NCBI RefSeq assembly: GCF_009834225.1
Contig: NZ_CP047176.1
Span: 124,001 to 188,000, forward strand
DNA from: Rathayibacter sp. VKM Ac-2759
GTDB taxonomy: Bacteria > Actinomycetota > Actinomycetes > Actinomycetales > Microbacteriaceae
DNA: 64,000 nucleotides
Direction: 5' to 3'
Shown here piece by piece: positions 8,438-18,432 of this stretch; the first letter of the stretch is position 1, and each line of letters begins with the position of its first letter. The notes beneath the pieces are model-generated. The model did no database searches. It had not been told where the DNA came from and saw nothing but the letters and a program-made list of their open reading frames with translations. A program made the translations under genes and the position numbers.

Positions 8438-9052
8438 GTGAACATCGACCAGCTCGCCACCCGCTACGAGATCGCCCTGCCCGCCTGGATCGAGGACGCC
8501 GTCCGCGACGTCCCCGAGTTCCTCCCCGAGCGCGAGGACCGGATGGCCCTCGTGCACGCGCTCGCCGACCGCAACTTCCGGGAGGGCAACGGCGGCCCGT
8601 TCGCCGCGATCGTCGTCGAGCGCGACTCCGGCCGCCTGGTGTCGGTGGGCGTGAACGTGGTCCTCGCGAGCGGAGTCTCGTCGGGGCACGCGGAGGTGAC
8701 CGCGCTCGGTCTCGCGCAGACCGCGCTCGGCGGCTGGGACCTCGGCGGCGAGGGCATCCCCGCGCACGAGCTCGTCGTCAACTGGCGTCCGTGCGTCCAG
8801 TGCTACGGAGCCACGCTGTGGTCGGGGGTCCGCCGCCTCGTCGTCGCCGGCTCCGGCCCCGAGCTCGAGGAGATCACGACCTTCGACGAGGGCCCCATGC
8901 GCGACGACTGGGCCGCCGCCTTCGAGGCCCGCGGCATCGAGGTCGTCGACGGCGTGCTGCGCGACGAGGCGCTCGCCGTGTTCCACGCCTACCGCGCGCA
9001 CGTCGACGCCGGCTCGGTCCTCGTCTACAACGCCCGCGCCGCCTCCGCCTGA
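8438..9052 (+). CDS. Nucleoside/cytidine-deaminase-fold protein
   Basis: Zinc hydrolase of the cytidine deaminase superfamily, 204 aa. Zinc ligands and catalytic Glu are visible: HAE at residues 84-86 and PCVQC with Cys119 and Cys122. The N-terminal NGGPFAAIVV matches guanine-deaminase/TadA-like proteins, but it is longer than TadA and carries an extra C-terminal segment. GTG start with a clear SD (CAGGAGG). A deaminase is unexpected in a sugar-import operon; it may act on a base released from an N-glycoside, or on an amino-sugar derivative. Function beyond deaminase fold is not assigned. Confidence 0.82.
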   Translation: MNIDQLATRYEIALPAWIEDAVRDVPEFLPEREDRMALVHALADRNFREGNGGPFAAIVVERDSGRLVSVGVNVVLASGVSSGHAEVTALGLAQTALGGWDLGGEGIPAHELVVNWRPCVQCYGATLWSGVRRLVVAGSGPELEEITTFDEGPMRDDWAAAFEARGIEVVDGVLRDEALAVFHAYRAHVDAGSVLVYNARAASA

Positions 9053-9084
9053 CCTCCGCCCCTCCCTCGAGAAAGCAGCCCCGC

Positions 9085-10038
9085 ATGCTCCGTCGCTCGC
9101 AGTTCGCCCTCAACGCCATCCAGTGGATCAACGTGAAGGCCGATCCGGCCGACCCGACCAGCGAGTCGCTCTGGCGCTTCGCCGACCCCGCCTTCCGCGC
9201 GGAGTACCCGGAGGTGCTGCGCGAGATCCGCGACGCCGGCTTCGGCGCCACGATGCTCGAGGTCCTCGCGACGCAGACCCTCCAGGACTACGCCCGCATG
9301 ATCGAGGAGTCGGGTCTCGCGCTCGCGCCGGGCTACGCCTCCGTCGCGCTGCCCGAGGACAAGGGCCGCGCCGTCGAGCGCGGCAGCGCCGAGTGGGTGC
9401 ACTGGTTCGACGGCGTCCGCCGCAAGGCCGAGGAGACCAACTACGTCGGACTCGACACCGTCTTCCTCGCCCCCGAGGTGAGCTTCGAGCCGGGCGTGGT
9501 CCGCACCCGCGAGGCGGTCGCGGTGGGCGCGGCGTTCGACGAGGGCCGGCTCGACCGCGTGATCGAGATCCTCGCCGAGGCCGCCGAGGTGCTCCGGGCC
9601 GAGGGGGTCCAGGCCGGCCTGCACAACCACGTCGGCACCTGGGTCGAGACCGAGCACGAGATCGACCGCGTGCTCGGCGCGATCGACCCGGCGCTGCTCG
9701 GCGCCTCCTTCGACATCGGACACCTGGTCTGGGCGGGAATCGACCCGGTCGCGATGGTCGAGCGCTACTCCGACCGCCTGCTCGATCTGCACGTGAAGGA
9801 TCTGCACCTGGGCATCGCGGAGGCGAGCCGTGCGGTGCCGACGCCGTACGACCGGGCGACCGACAGCGGACTGTTCCTCGAGCCGGGCCTCGGCGGCATC
9901 GACCTCGACGGCGTGCTCGCGGCGCTGCCCGACGACTTCGGCGGCTGGATCATCGTCGAGGTCGACCGCGCGAGCATGCCGCCCGCCGACAGCGCCCGCG
10001 TCAGCGGCGCGTGGCTCGACCGGGTCGCGACCGCCTGA
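9085..10038 (+). CDS. Sugar phosphate isomerase/epimerase, xylose-isomerase-like TIM barrel
   Basis: AP-endonuclease-2-type TIM barrel, 317 aa. Metal-binding positions typical of the family are visible: LAPEVSF (Glu), LHNHVGTW (His), SFDIGHLVWAG (Asp/His), HVKDLH, and a late Glu in IIVEVDR. Members isomerise or epimerise keto-sugars, and in C-glycoside catabolism similar barrels act on 3-keto glycosides. ATG 9085 follows the deaminase by 32 bp, so it is the last gene of the operon. It would take the oxidase product, but the reaction is inference. No small DUF6379-like partner subunit is visible. Confidence 0.85.
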   Translation: MLRRSQFALNAIQWINVKADPADPTSESLWRFADPAFRAEYPEVLREIRDAGFGATMLEVLATQTLQDYARMIEESGLALAPGYASVALPEDKGRAVERGSAEWVHWFDGVRRKAEETNYVGLDTVFLAPEVSFEPGVVRTREAVAVGAAFDEGRLDRVIEILAEAAEVLRAEGVQAGLHNHVGTWVETEHEIDRVLGAIDPALLGASFDIGHLVWAGIDPVAMVERYSDRLLDLHVKDLHLGIAEASRAVPTPYDRATDSGLFLEPGLGGIDLDGVLAALPDDFGGWIIVEVDRASMPPADSARVSGAWLDRVATA

Positions 10039-10134
10039 CGCACGCCCGTCGAGCGGAGTGCGCGCACGACGTCAGCTGAGACGGCTCGCCGGGCACCATC
10101 AGCCGCGAGGCCTGCCCGTTGTACGCGCGAGCGG

Positions 10135-10956
10135 TCAGCGCCACCAGCCGTCGAACATCGACAGCGGCACCTGCCGCTTGTGCTCGGTCGCGGCGTAGCG
10201 CGCCTCGATCGCCTCGGCGACCTCGGGGTCGACGTCGCCGCCCTCGAGGTAGGTGTCGAGGTCGGCGTAGACCAGGCCGAGGTTCGACTCGTCGGTCTGG
10301 CCGGGGTTGTCGTCGAGCAGGTCGGCGGTCGGCGCCTTCTCGTAGAGGCGGGCCGGTGCGTCGAGGTGCTCGAGCAGCGAGCGGCCCTGGCGCTTGGTGA
10401 GCCCGGTCAGCGGGAGCACGTCGGCGCCGCCGTCGCCGAACTTCGTGAAGAAGCCGGTGACCGCCTCGGCCGCGTGGTCGGTGCCGACGACGAGCATCCC
10501 CTCCTGCCCGGCGATCGCGTACTGCGCGACCATGCGGGCCCGGGCCTTGGTGTTGCCCTTGACGAAGTCCGAGATCGGCTCGCCGACCGCGTCCTGGAAC
10601 GCCGCGGCGATGCCGTCGACGCCCTGCTGGATGTCGAAGGCGACCTGGCGGTCGGGGCGGATGAACGTCAGCGCGAGCTGCGCGTCGGCCTCGTCGGCCT
10701 GGACGCGGTAGGGCAGGCGGACCGCGATGAAGGAGGCGTCGCCTCCGCTCGCGCGCACCTGCTCGACCGCGAGCTGGCAGAGCCGGCCCGCGAGGCTCGA
10801 GTCCTGCCCGCCGCTGATGCCGAGGACGAGGCCCTTGGCCCCGGTGTGACGGAGGTAGTCGGCGAGGAAGCCGCTGCGTCGCTCGACCTCGGCGGCCGGA
10901 TCGACGGTGGGGGAGACGTGGAGCTCGGAGATGATTCGCTGCTGGACGTCGCGCAT
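10135..10956 (-). CDS. nadE: NH3-dependent NAD+ synthetase
   Basis: Makes NAD+ from nicotinic acid adenine dinucleotide, ammonia and ATP; final step of NAD synthesis in the cytoplasm. 273 aa, close to the 275-aa E. coli enzyme. The ATP-pyrophosphatase P-loop is [13 protein letters not shown] near residue 50. Later NadE motifs are visible: [31 protein letters not shown] and the end [14 protein letters not shown]. No glutaminase domain is fused, so it uses free ammonia. ATG at 10956 is the start that fits family length. It lies 71 bp downstream of acs on the same strand. Confidence 0.95.
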   Translation of the reverse strand: MRDVQQRIISELHVSPTVDPAAEVERRSGFLADYLRHTGAKGLVLGISGGQDSSLAGRLCQLAVEQVRASGGDASFIAVRLPYRVQADEADAQLALTFIRPDRQVAFDIQQGVDGIAAAFQDAVGEPISDFVKGNTKARARMVAQYAIAGQEGMLVVGTDHAAEAVTGFFTKFGDGGADVLPLTGLTKRQGRSLLEHLDAPARLYEKAPTADLLDDNPGQTDESNLGLVYADLDTYLEGGDVDPEVAEAIEARYAATEHKRQVPLSMFDGWWR

Positions 10957-11027
10957 CCTTCCACGGTACTCCGGATGCCCCTGCACCGGAGCGCTGTCGG
11001 GCGTACCCGCAGGCACCGTCGAGCCCG

Positions 11028-13052
11028 TCAGCGGCGTCCCGCGACGATCCGCGCGATCCGCTCGGGCACGGTGTCGTCCTGGAGGCTCGTCACGTCTCCG
11101 AGCGCCCGTCCGTCGCGGATGTCGCCGAGCAGGCGCCGCATGATCTTGCCCGAGCGGGTCTTGGGGAGGTCGGGCACGAGCACCACGTCGCGGGGCTTGG
11201 CGATCGGGCCGATCGCCGTCGCGACGTGCTCGCGGAGCGACGCCGACAGCGAGTCGGAGAGCTCGTTCCAGTAGGCGGGGTCGTCCCGGGCGCGGTCGAC
11301 CGCCTCGTCGGAGGGGATCACGAAGGCCGCGACGGCCTGTCCCGTCACGGGGTCGGTCACTCCGACCACTCCCGCCTCGCCGACCGACGGGTGCGCGACG
11401 AGCGCCGACTCGATCTCGATCGTCGACAGGCGGTGCCCGGAGACGTTGATCACGTCGTCCACGCGCCCGAGCACCCAGATGTCGCCGTCGGCGTCGTACT
11501 TGGCGCCGTCGCCCGAGAAGAAATACCCCTGCTCGGCGAAGCGCGCCCAGTAGGAGTCGCGGTACCGCTCGGCGTCGCCCCAGACGGTGCGCGCGAGGGC
11601 CGGGCCCGTCCCGTCGACGACCAGGTAGCCTCCCGAGCCGTTCGGCACCCGCCGGCCCTCGTCGTCGACGACGAGAGTGCTGAGCCCCGGCAGGGCCCCG
11701 AGGGACGAGCCGGGCTTGAGCGTCGAGACGCCCGGCAGCGGGCACATGACCGCCGCGCCCGTCTCGGACTGCCACCAGGTGTCGACGATCGGGCAGCGCC
11801 CGGCGCCGATGCTCTCGTGGAACCACACCCACGCCTCGGGGTTGATCGACTCGCCGACCGTGCCGAGCAGGCGCAGGCTCGAGAGGTCGTGCTCGGCGGG
11901 GACCCCGTCGGGGAACCACGTCATCAGCGTGCGGATCAGGGTCGGCGCCGTGTAGTAGACCGTGACCCCGTAGCGCTCGATGATCTCGAAGTGCCGCGCG
12001 GTGTGCGGGGTGTTCGGCGTGCCCTCGTAGATCACCTGCGTGAGCCCGTTCGAGAGCGGCCCGTAGATCTCGTAGGTGTGCGCGGTGACCCAGGCGAGGT
12101 CGGCGGTGCACCAGTGGACGTCGTCGGGCTTCGCGTCGAAGACGGCCCAGTGGGTCCAGGAGGCCTGCGTCAGGTACCCGCCGCTGGTGTGGACGAGGCC
12201 CTTGGGCTTCCCGGTGGTCCCCGAGGTGTAGATGATGAACAGCGGCGTCTCGGCATCGAACGCCTCGGCCTCGTGCACGTCGCTCTGGGCGTCGACGACG
12301 TCGTGCCACCACACGTCGCGGCCCGGGGTCCAGGGGATGTCGGGGGTCTCGTCGCCGGTCCGGCGGACGACGAGGACGTGCTCGATCGAGTTCTCGCCCG
12401 AGACGGCGTGGTCGGCGTTCTCCTTCACCGGCACGGCCCTGCCGCGGCGGAACTGCCCGTCGGTGGTGACCAGCAGCTTCGCTCCGGTGTCCTCGACGCG
12501 GAAGCGCACCGCCTCCGCGGAGAAGCCGCCGAAGACCAGGGAGTGGATCGCTCCGATGCGCGCGATCGCCAGCGTGATGACGACGGTCTCGGGGATCACC
12601 GGCAGGTAGACCACGACGCGGTCGCCCTTCCCGATGCCGAGCGCCGTCAGCGCGTGGGCCGCCCGGGCGACGTCGCGCTGCAGCTCGGCGTACGTGATCG
12701 AGCGCCGGTCGCCGCGCTCGCCCTCGAAGTGCAGGGCGACCTTGCCGCCCCGGCCCGCGTCGACGTGACGGTCGACGCAGTTGACGGCGACGTTGAGGCG
12801 GCCGCCCTCGAACCAGGTCGCGCGGGGGACCGAGAGGGTGCCGTCCTCCTGGGGCACCGCGGGCTCCCAGCGGTGCGCGGTGTGCCAGGGCTCCGCCCAG
12901 TCGAGCCGCCGGGCCGCCTCCTCCCAGAACGCGACGGGGTCGGCGGCCGCCCGGGCGTACGCCTCTGCTCCGACGTTGGCTCCCGCGGCGAACGCGGGCG
13001 GCGCGGGGAAGCGGCGCGTCTCGTCGAGCAGGTTCGCGATCGTCTCGGTCAT
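11028..13052 (-). CDS. acs: Acetyl-CoA synthetase (AMP-forming)
   Basis: Activates acetate to acetyl-CoA through acetyl-AMP. 674 aa, normal for the family. The P-loop motif [11 protein letters not shown], the substrate region DTWWQSETG, the hinge/C-domain motif [12 protein letters not shown] and the regulatory-lysine motif [11 protein letters not shown] are all present. Start ATG 13052 is 37 bp behind the permease gene of the neighbouring ABC importer, which suggests cotranscription with it. nadE follows. This linkage raises the possibility that the imported compound yields acetate or a related short acid, but this is inference. Confidence 0.95.
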   Translation of the reverse strand: MTETIANLLDETRRFPAPPAFAAGANVGAEAYARAAADPVAFWEEAARRLDWAEPWHTAHRWEPAVPQEDGTLSVPRATWFEGGRLNVAVNCVDRHVDAGRGGKVALHFEGERGDRRSITYAELQRDVARAAHALTALGIGKGDRVVVYLPVIPETVVITLAIARIGAIHSLVFGGFSAEAVRFRVEDTGAKLLVTTDGQFRRGRAVPVKENADHAVSGENSIEHVLVVRRTGDETPDIPWTPGRDVWWHDVVDAQSDVHEAEAFDAETPLFIIYTSGTTGKPKGLVHTSGGYLTQASWTHWAVFDAKPDDVHWCTADLAWVTAHTYEIYGPLSNGLTQVIYEGTPNTPHTARHFEIIERYGVTVYYTAPTLIRTLMTWFPDGVPAEHDLSSLRLLGTVGESINPEAWVWFHESIGAGRCPIVDTWWQSETGAAVMCPLPGVSTLKPGSSLGALPGLSTLVVDDEGRRVPNGSGGYLVVDGTGPALARTVWGDAERYRDSYWARFAEQGYFFSGDGAKYDADGDIWVLGRVDDVINVSGHRLSTIEIESALVAHPSVGEAGVVGVTDPVTGQAVAAFVIPSDEAVDRARDDPAYWNELSDSLSASLREHVATAIGPIAKPRDVVLVPDLPKTRSGKIMRRLLGDIRDGRALGDVTSLQDDTVPERIARIVAGRR

Positions 13053-13089
13053 CGTGCGGGTCCTTCGAGGAGTCGAGTGGAGGTCATGC

Positions 13090-14010
13090 TCACGCCCACT
13101 TCTTCACGGCGTAGCGCTGGAAGACGCCGACCACCGCGTCGGTGAGCTTGCCGAGCACGGCGAGCAGGATGATCGCGAGGAACACCCGGTCGATGCGCCC
13201 GTTGTTCTGGCTGTCGATGAGTCGGAAGCCGAGGCCCATCGACGAGGCGATCAGCTCGGAGGCGACGAGGAACAGCCACGACTGCGCGAGCGCCAGCCGC
13301 AGTCCGGCGATCACCGACGGCACCACGGCCGGGAGCTGCACCGTGGTGAACAGCCGCACCCCCGAGAGCCCGAATGCGCGGCCGGCCTCGACGAGCTGGC
13401 GGTCGACGTGACCGAGCGCGGTCGCGACGGTGGTGAAGACGGGGAAGAAGGCGCCGATCGTGATCAGCGTGATCTTCGACTCCTCGCCGATGCCCAGCCA
13501 GAGCAGCAGCAGCGGCACCCACGCCAGCGACGGCACCGCGCGGATCGCGCCGAGGGTCGGTCCGAGGACGACCTCCCACACCCGCGAGAGCCCGAAGAGG
13601 GCGCCGACGACGAGGCCCAGGGCCGAGCCGATGCCGAAGCCGATCAGCACGCGCTGGGTCGAGATCGCGACGTCCTGGCCGAGGTCGCCGCGCTGCGCGA
13701 GGTCGATCCCGGCGGCCCAGACCATGGCGGGGGAGGGGAAGACGGACACGGACACGAGCCCCGCGGTCGTCGCGTACTGCCAGGCCGCGAGCAGCACGAT
13801 CGGGAGGATCGCTCCGCCGACGAGCACGAACCAGCGTCGCGACGAGAGGGGCCGGGCCCGGGTGCCCTCGTCGTCGCGGAGCCGCTTCTGCGACGCGCGG
13901 ACGCTGGGGCCCACGATCGCCGCGCCGGTCGCGCCCGGTGCCTGCATCAGTCCGCCGCCTCCGCGCACGAGGTCGGCGTCGGTCACGGTCTCGTCGTCTC
14001 GGAGCGCCAT
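13090..14010 (-). CDS. ABC transporter permease, SsuC/TauC type
   Basis: Membrane subunit of a taurine/sulfonate/nitrate-type importer, 306 aa. About six membrane segments begin with LVGGAILPIVLLAAWQYAT. The cytoplasmic loop GRAFGLSGVRLFTTVQLPAV is the family's ATPase-contact motif, and EEVKIT-like and GLGFRLIDSQ stretches are typical of SsuC/TauC. The N-terminal 50 residues are a soluble extension richer in Gly/Asp than usual. It is third in the ATPase, binding protein, permease order and is followed by acs. Confidence 0.9.
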   Translation of the reverse strand: MALRDDETVTDADLVRGGGGLMQAPGATGAAIVGPSVRASQKRLRDDEGTRARPLSSRRWFVLVGGAILPIVLLAAWQYATTAGLVSVSVFPSPAMVWAAGIDLAQRGDLGQDVAISTQRVLIGFGIGSALGLVVGALFGLSRVWEVVLGPTLGAIRAVPSLAWVPLLLLWLGIGEESKITLITIGAFFPVFTTVATALGHVDRQLVEAGRAFGLSGVRLFTTVQLPAVVPSVIAGLRLALAQSWLFLVASELIASSMGLGFRLIDSQNNGRIDRVFLAIILLAVLGKLTDAVVGVFQRYAVKKWA

Positions 14011-14086
14011 GGTCGTGTCCTCGGGATCGTGATCGGGGGTCGGAGTCGGGGTGGGGGCGTCGGACCCGGGAGCCGGGCCGCGGGGC

Positions 14087-15145
14087 TCAGGCGCCGATGG
14101 CGTCGGGGTCGGCCGCCTTCGCGTACGTGTCGTCGAGCAGCGTGTCGAGCGCGTCGTCGACCTGGCTCTGCGCCGCGACGTCGCCGTTCTCGACGAAGAT
14201 CGGCCCGATCACCGCGAGTACATCGGTCTGCGCCGAGCCGGGCACGTTGTCGACATCGAGGTTGCTGCGCTGGGTGATCACGGTCGACGCGACGGCCGGA
14301 TCGATGCCCGCGACGGCCGCGAGGATCGACGCGGTCTCCTCCTGGTTCTCGAGCGCCCAGGCGCGGGCGTGCTCGTAGGCGTTCACGACGGTCTGCGCGA
14401 GGTCCGGCTTCTCGGCCAGGAAGCTCTCGGTCGCGTTCAGCAGCCCGTAGGAGTTGAAGTCGACGTTGCGGTAGAGCAGGGTCGCGCCGGCCGCCTCGGC
14501 GCCGGCCATGATCGGGTCGAGCCCGGCCCAGGCGTCGACCGAGCCGTTCTGCAGTGCCGCCCAGCCGTCGGCGTGCTGGAGGTTCTGCACGGTGACGTCG
14601 CCGATCCCGAGCCCGGCCGCCTCGAGCGCCTGCACGAGGAAGAAGTACGGGTCGGTGCCCTTGGTCGCGGCGATCTGCTTGCCGGCGAGCTGCTCGACGC
14701 TGGTGATGCTGGAGCCGGCGGGGACGACGAGGGCCGCCCACTCCGGCTGCGAGAAGATGTCGATCGTCTTGATCGGCGAGCCGTTCGAGCGGGCCAGGAG
14801 CGCCGCGGAACCTGCGGTCGAGCCGACGTCGATCGCCCCGGCGCGGAGGGCCTCGTTCGCCTTGTTGGAGCCGGCGGACTGCACCCAGGTGACCGTGACG
14901 TCCTGTTCGGCCAGCGCCGCCTCGAGCCAGCCCTTCTCCTTGATGACGAGGCTCAGCGGGTTGTAGGTCGCGAAGTCGAGGGTCAGCGTGCCGCCCTCGG
15001 TGAGCGCGCCGGAGGAGGCGGGAGCGGCGGCGGCCCCTCCGGAGCCCTCGCCCTGCACGCAGCCGGCGAGGAGCGGCACGGCCGCCGCGGTGAGCAGGCC
15101 GGCGAGCGCGGTGCGGCGCGTGAGCGGAGTGGCGGTGAACGACAT
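14087..15145 (-). CDS. ABC transporter substrate-binding lipoprotein, NitT/TauT/SsuA type
   Basis: Periplasmic-type binding protein anchored as a lipoprotein; 352 aa. The signal runs MSFTATPLTRRTALAGLL and ends with the lipobox LLAGC. The body (LDFATYNPLSLVIKEKGWLE, GSTAGSAALLARSNG, ATKGTDPYFFLVQAL) matches aliphatic-sulfonate-binding proteins. ATG at 15145 is the only start that places the signal at the N-terminus. The frame stays open far upstream but there overlaps the ATPase gene. The ligand is probably an organosulfonate or similar small anion. It is spaced 119 bp from the ATPase gene and 76 bp from the permease. Confidence 0.9.
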   Translation of the reverse strand: MSFTATPLTRRTALAGLLTAAAVPLLAGCVQGEGSGGAAAAPASSGALTEGGTLTLDFATYNPLSLVIKEKGWLEAALAEQDVTVTWVQSAGSNKANEALRAGAIDVGSTAGSAALLARSNGSPIKTIDIFSQPEWAALVVPAGSSITSVEQLAGKQIAATKGTDPYFFLVQALEAAGLGIGDVTVQNLQHADGWAALQNGSVDAWAGLDPIMAGAEAAGATLLYRNVDFNSYGLLNATESFLAEKPDLAQTVVNAYEHARAWALENQEETASILAAVAGIDPAVASTVITQRSNLDVDNVPGSAQTDVLAVIGPIFVENGDVAAQSQVDDALDTLLDDTYAKAADPDAIGA

Positions 15146-15264
15146 GAGGGCCTCGACTTCGGTACGGGTGCTGATGGGGACGAGTGTGGGGGAGCAGGAG
15201 GGGGCGCGGGCGGGGACCGGGCCGGATCGGTGGACGAGCGGGGGGATCGCCGCCTGGGGAGGAG

Positions 15265-16074
15265 TCAGTGCCGCTCGATGCCGAGGCCGGCCAGCAGGTC
15301 GGCGCGCCGCTCGGCGAGCTCGGCCGATCCGCGGTCGCGGGGCCGCGCGCCGGGGACCGTCATGATCCGCGCGACCCGGGACACGCCTCCGGACTCGTCG
15401 CGGCCGAGCAGCACGATGCGATCGGCCAGCTGCAGGGCCTCGTCGACGTCGTGCGTCACCAGCAGGATCGTGGCGGGAGCGGCCGCGTGCACGTCGAGCA
15501 GCAGGTCCTGCATGCGGAGGCGCGTCAGCGCATCGAGCGCGCCGAACGGCTCGTCGAGCAGCAGCACACCGGGATTGCGAGCCAGGGCGCGGGCGAGCGA
15601 GGCGCGCTGGGCCATGCCTCCCGAGACCTCGCGGGGCCGCGAGCGGGCGTGCGCCGTCAGGCCGACCAGCGCGAGGAGCTCGTCGACCGCGGCGCGCGCG
15701 GCCTCGCGGGGCGTGCCGCGGGGGAGCCCGAGCGCCACGTTCGCCTCGATCGTGCGCCAGGGCAGCAGTCGCGGCTCCTGGAACGCCACGGCGCAGCGCG
15801 GGTCGATGCCCGACACCGGCCGGTCGTCGATGAGCACGGTGCCGGCGGACGCCGTGTCCAGGCCCGCGGCGATCCGGAGCAGCGTCGACTTGCCGCATCC
15901 GCTCGGCCCGAGGATCGCGATGACCTCGCCCGCGGCCACGTCGAGATCGACGTCGGCCAGCACGGGAGCGCCGGGGGTGAAGGTGCGGCCGACGCCGGCG
16001 AAGCGCACCGGGAACGCCGACTGACCGAGCTCGGCGTCGAAGGCCAGGCTCGTGCGGGCGGGCGTGTCGGGCAT
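15265..16074 (-). CDS. ABC transporter ATP-binding protein, SsuB/TauB type
   Basis: ATPase of the importer, 269 aa. Walker A GPSGCGKSTLL, the signature VSGGMAQRASLARAL and Walker B VLLLDEPFGALD are intact, with the H-loop in LLVTHDVDEAL. ATG 16074 (MPDTPART) is preferred to a start at 16155 because GGAG lies just upstream and the longer N-terminus is Pro/Arg-rich and non-homologous. A possible -10, TACGAT, on the minus strand at 16119-16114 would drive the whole set through acs and nadE. Confidence 0.9.
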   Translation of the reverse strand: MPDTPARTSLAFDAELGQSAFPVRFAGVGRTFTPGAPVLADVDLDVAAGEVIAILGPSGCGKSTLLRIAAGLDTASAGTVLIDDRPVSGIDPRCAVAFQEPRLLPWRTIEANVALGLPRGTPREAARAAVDELLALVGLTAHARSRPREVSGGMAQRASLARALARNPGVLLLDEPFGALDALTRLRMQDLLLDVHAAAPATILLVTHDVDEALQLADRIVLLGRDESGGVSRVARIMTVPGARPRDRGSAELAERRADLLAGLGIERH

Positions 16075-16221
16075 GGGGCTCCGGGGCGGCGTGCGGGCGG
16101 GCGGACCGTCCCGATCGTACGGACGCGCCCCGACTCCTCCGATTCCGGGTGACACGCGGAGTAACAGAACGGCCCGGCCCGCGACGATGCGCGGACCGCG
16201 CCGGTCGGGGGAGGCGGGCGA

Positions 16222-16809
16222 TCAGGCCTGGACGAGCACGATCTCGTCGAGGGCGAGGCGCGTGCGGGGAGCGATCTCGCGCTCGCGCAGGACGTCGTTC
16301 GAGAGCGCCTCCGGGCCGGCGAGCACGCCGACGGCCGCGACGGTCACCGGGTCGAAGCGCTCGTCGACGCCGAACGCGGCGCGGAGGCCGTCCTTGTCGA
16401 AGCCGGCCATCTGGTGCACGTGCAGGCCCTCGTGGTGCGCCTGGACGCTGAGGTGCGCGACCGCCTGACCGAGGTCGTAGACGGCCCACGGGCGCGCCGT
16501 GCCCTCGGCGTCGACGGTCTCGGCGAGTGCCACGATCAGAGCCGCCGCGGAGCCGGCCCAGGCGGCGTTGAAGCCCACCAGGGTCTCGACGATCCGGTCG
16601 AACTCGGGAGTGCCCCGGCGGGCGACGATGAAGCGCCACGGCTGGGTGTTGCTGGCCGAGGGCGACCAGCGGGCGGCCTCGAGCAGCGAGGTCAGCGTCT
16701 CGGTCGGGATCTCGGCGGAGGAGTCGTACGAGCGGGGGCTCCAGCGCTCGGCGAGGACGTCGAGGATGGGGGCGCTGGTCTGCGCGGTGCGCGGGGCGGT
16801 GAGGGTCAT
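16222..16809 (-). CDS. Nitroreductase-family flavoprotein
   Basis: FMN-dependent oxidoreductase of the nitroreductase fold, 195 aa. Seen: ERWSPRSYD near residue 20 (FMN-binding Arg/Ser), [18 protein letters not shown] near 50-65, and a distal [10 protein letters not shown] where family members bind FMN phosphate. ATG 16809 gives the normal family start. The upstream extension to 16878 looks like leader. The natural substrate is unknown; such enzymes reduce quinones, nitroaromatics or malonic semialdehyde. It stands alone between the importer operon and lpd. Confidence 0.85.
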   Translation of the reverse strand: MTLTAPRTAQTSAPILDVLAERWSPRSYDSSAEIPTETLTSLLEAARWSPSASNTQPWRFIVARRGTPEFDRIVETLVGFNAAWAGSAAALIVALAETVDAEGTARPWAVYDLGQAVAHLSVQAHHEGLHVHQMAGFDKDGLRAAFGVDERFDPVTVAAVGVLAGPEALSNDVLREREIAPRTRLALDEIVLVQA

Positions 16810-17014
16810 CAGGAGCTTCTTCCCAGAGAGTCGGATCGAGGAGTGCGAGGGCTCCGTTGCCCGTTCCCCTCCAACCACGGTGACCGCCGCGGCATTCCCG
16901 GGCGCCGCGTTCGCCGTCGGAGGACCCGGGGGTCACGGAGCCCCGAAACGGTACGGTGGTAGACGGCGTGGTTCCCCGCGCTCCCACGATCACGAATCTG
17001 ATGGAGGATCATCC

Positions 17015-18415
17015 ATGGCCCAGCACTTCGACGTCGTCGTCCTGGGGGCGGGCCCCGGCGGCTACGTGGCCGCGATCCGCGCCGCGCAGCTCGGCAAGAC
17101 GGTCGCCGTCATCGAGAAGCAGTACTGGGGCGGAGTCTGCCTCAACGTCGGCTGCATCCCGTCGAAGGCGCTGCTGCGCAACGCCGAGCTCGCCCACATC
17201 TTCCACTCGCAGGCCAAGCAGTTCGGCATCTCGGGTGACGTCTCGTTCGACTTCGGAGCGGCGTTCGACCGCAGCCGCAGCGTCGCCGAGGGCCGCGTCA
17301 AGGGCGTCCACTTCCTGATGAAGAAGAACAAGATCACCGAGTTCGACGGCACCGGCTCCTTCACCGGCCCGAAGGGCATCGACGTGGAGCTCAGCAAGGG
17401 CGGCACGGAGTCGATCACCTTCGACGACGCGATCATCGCGACCGGTGCGAGCGTCCGCCTCCTGCCGGGTGTCGAGCTGAGCGAGAACGTCGTCACCTAC
17501 GAGACGCAGATCATGACGCGCGAGCTGCCCGACACGATGGCGATCGTCGGAGCCGGCGCGATCGGCATGGAGTTCGCCTACGTCCTCAAGAACTACGGAG
17601 TCGACGTCACGATCATCGAGTTCATGGACCGCGCCCTCCCCAACGAGGACCCGGACGTGTCCAAGGAGATCCAGAAGCAGTACAAGAAGCTCGGAGTCGA
17701 GATCCTCACCTCGACGAAGGTCGAGTCGGTCGTCGACAAGGACGGCTACGTCACCGTCACCTACACCGCCAAGGACGGCACGCAGTCGACCCTCGAGGTC
17801 GACAAGGTCCTCATGTCGATCGGCTGGGTCCCGCGCGTCGAGGGCTTCGGTCTCGAGAAGACGGGCGTCGAGCTCACCGAGCGCGGCGCGATCGCGATCG
17901 ACGACCACATGCGCACCAACGTCCCCGGCATCTACGCCATCGGCGACGTCACCGCGAAGCTCCAGCTCGCGCACGTCGCGGAGGCGCAGGGCGTCGTCGC
18001 CGCCGAGACCCTCGCCGGTGCCGAGACCCAGACGCTGGGCGACTACCGGATGATGCCGCGCGCGACCTTCTGCCAGCCGCAGATCGCCTCCTTCGGCCTC
18101 ACCGAGAAGCAGGCGACCGACGAGGGCCACGAGATCACCGTCTCCACGTTCCCGTTCATGGCGAACGGCAAGGCGCACGGCCTCGGCGAGCCCACCGGCT
18201 TCGTGAAGCTCATCGCGAGCAAGCAGTACGGCGAGCTCCTCGGCGGCCACATGATCGGACCGGACGTCTCCGAGCTGCTGCCCGAGCTCACGCTCGCGCA
18301 GAAGTGGGACCTCACGGCCACCGAGCTGGCGCGCAACGTGCACACCCACCCGACGCTGTCGGAGGCGCTCCAGGAGGGCTTCCACGGCCTCAAGGGGCAC
18401 ATGATCAACCTGTAG
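17015..18415 (+). CDS. lpdA: Dihydrolipoyl dehydrogenase (E3)
   Basis: Reoxidises dihydrolipoamide with NAD+ for the 2-oxoacid dehydrogenase complexes; also supports mycobacterial-type antioxidant systems. 466 aa. FAD motif [14 protein letters not shown] at 11-24, redox disulfide GGVCLNVGC with Cys42 and Cys47, NAD motif [15 protein letters not shown], and the C-terminal His-Glu dyad in [13 protein letters not shown] 17015 has SD ATGGAGG 9 bp upstream. The frame is open far upstream to 16499 but without homology. No E1/E2 genes are adjacent. Confidence 0.95.
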   Translation: MAQHFDVVVLGAGPGGYVAAIRAAQLGKTVAVIEKQYWGGVCLNVGCIPSKALLRNAELAHIFHSQAKQFGISGDVSFDFGAAFDRSRSVAEGRVKGVHFLMKKNKITEFDGTGSFTGPKGIDVELSKGGTESITFDDAIIATGASVRLLPGVELSENVVTYETQIMTRELPDTMAIVGAGAIGMEFAYVLKNYGVDVTIIEFMDRALPNEDPDVSKEIQKQYKKLGVEILTSTKVESVVDKDGYVTVTYTAKDGTQSTLEVDKVLMSIGWVPRVEGFGLEKTGVELTERGAIAIDDHMRTNVPGIYAIGDVTAKLQLAHVAEAQGVVAAETLAGAETQTLGDYRMMPRATFCQPQIASFGLTEKQATDEGHEITVSTFPFMANGKAHGLGEPTGFVKLIASKQYGELLGGHMIGPDVSELLPELTLAQKWDLTATELARNVHTHPTLSEALQEGFHGLKGHMINL

Positions 18416-18432
18416 GCCCCGCCTGCGGCCGC

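Noticed and set aside
5332..9001. Long ORFs of 1002 aa (plus) and 1163 aa (minus) across the sugar locus.
   Set aside because: They are Arg/Pro/Gly-rich shadow frames of the esterase, ROK, oxidase and deaminase genes, caused by high GC.
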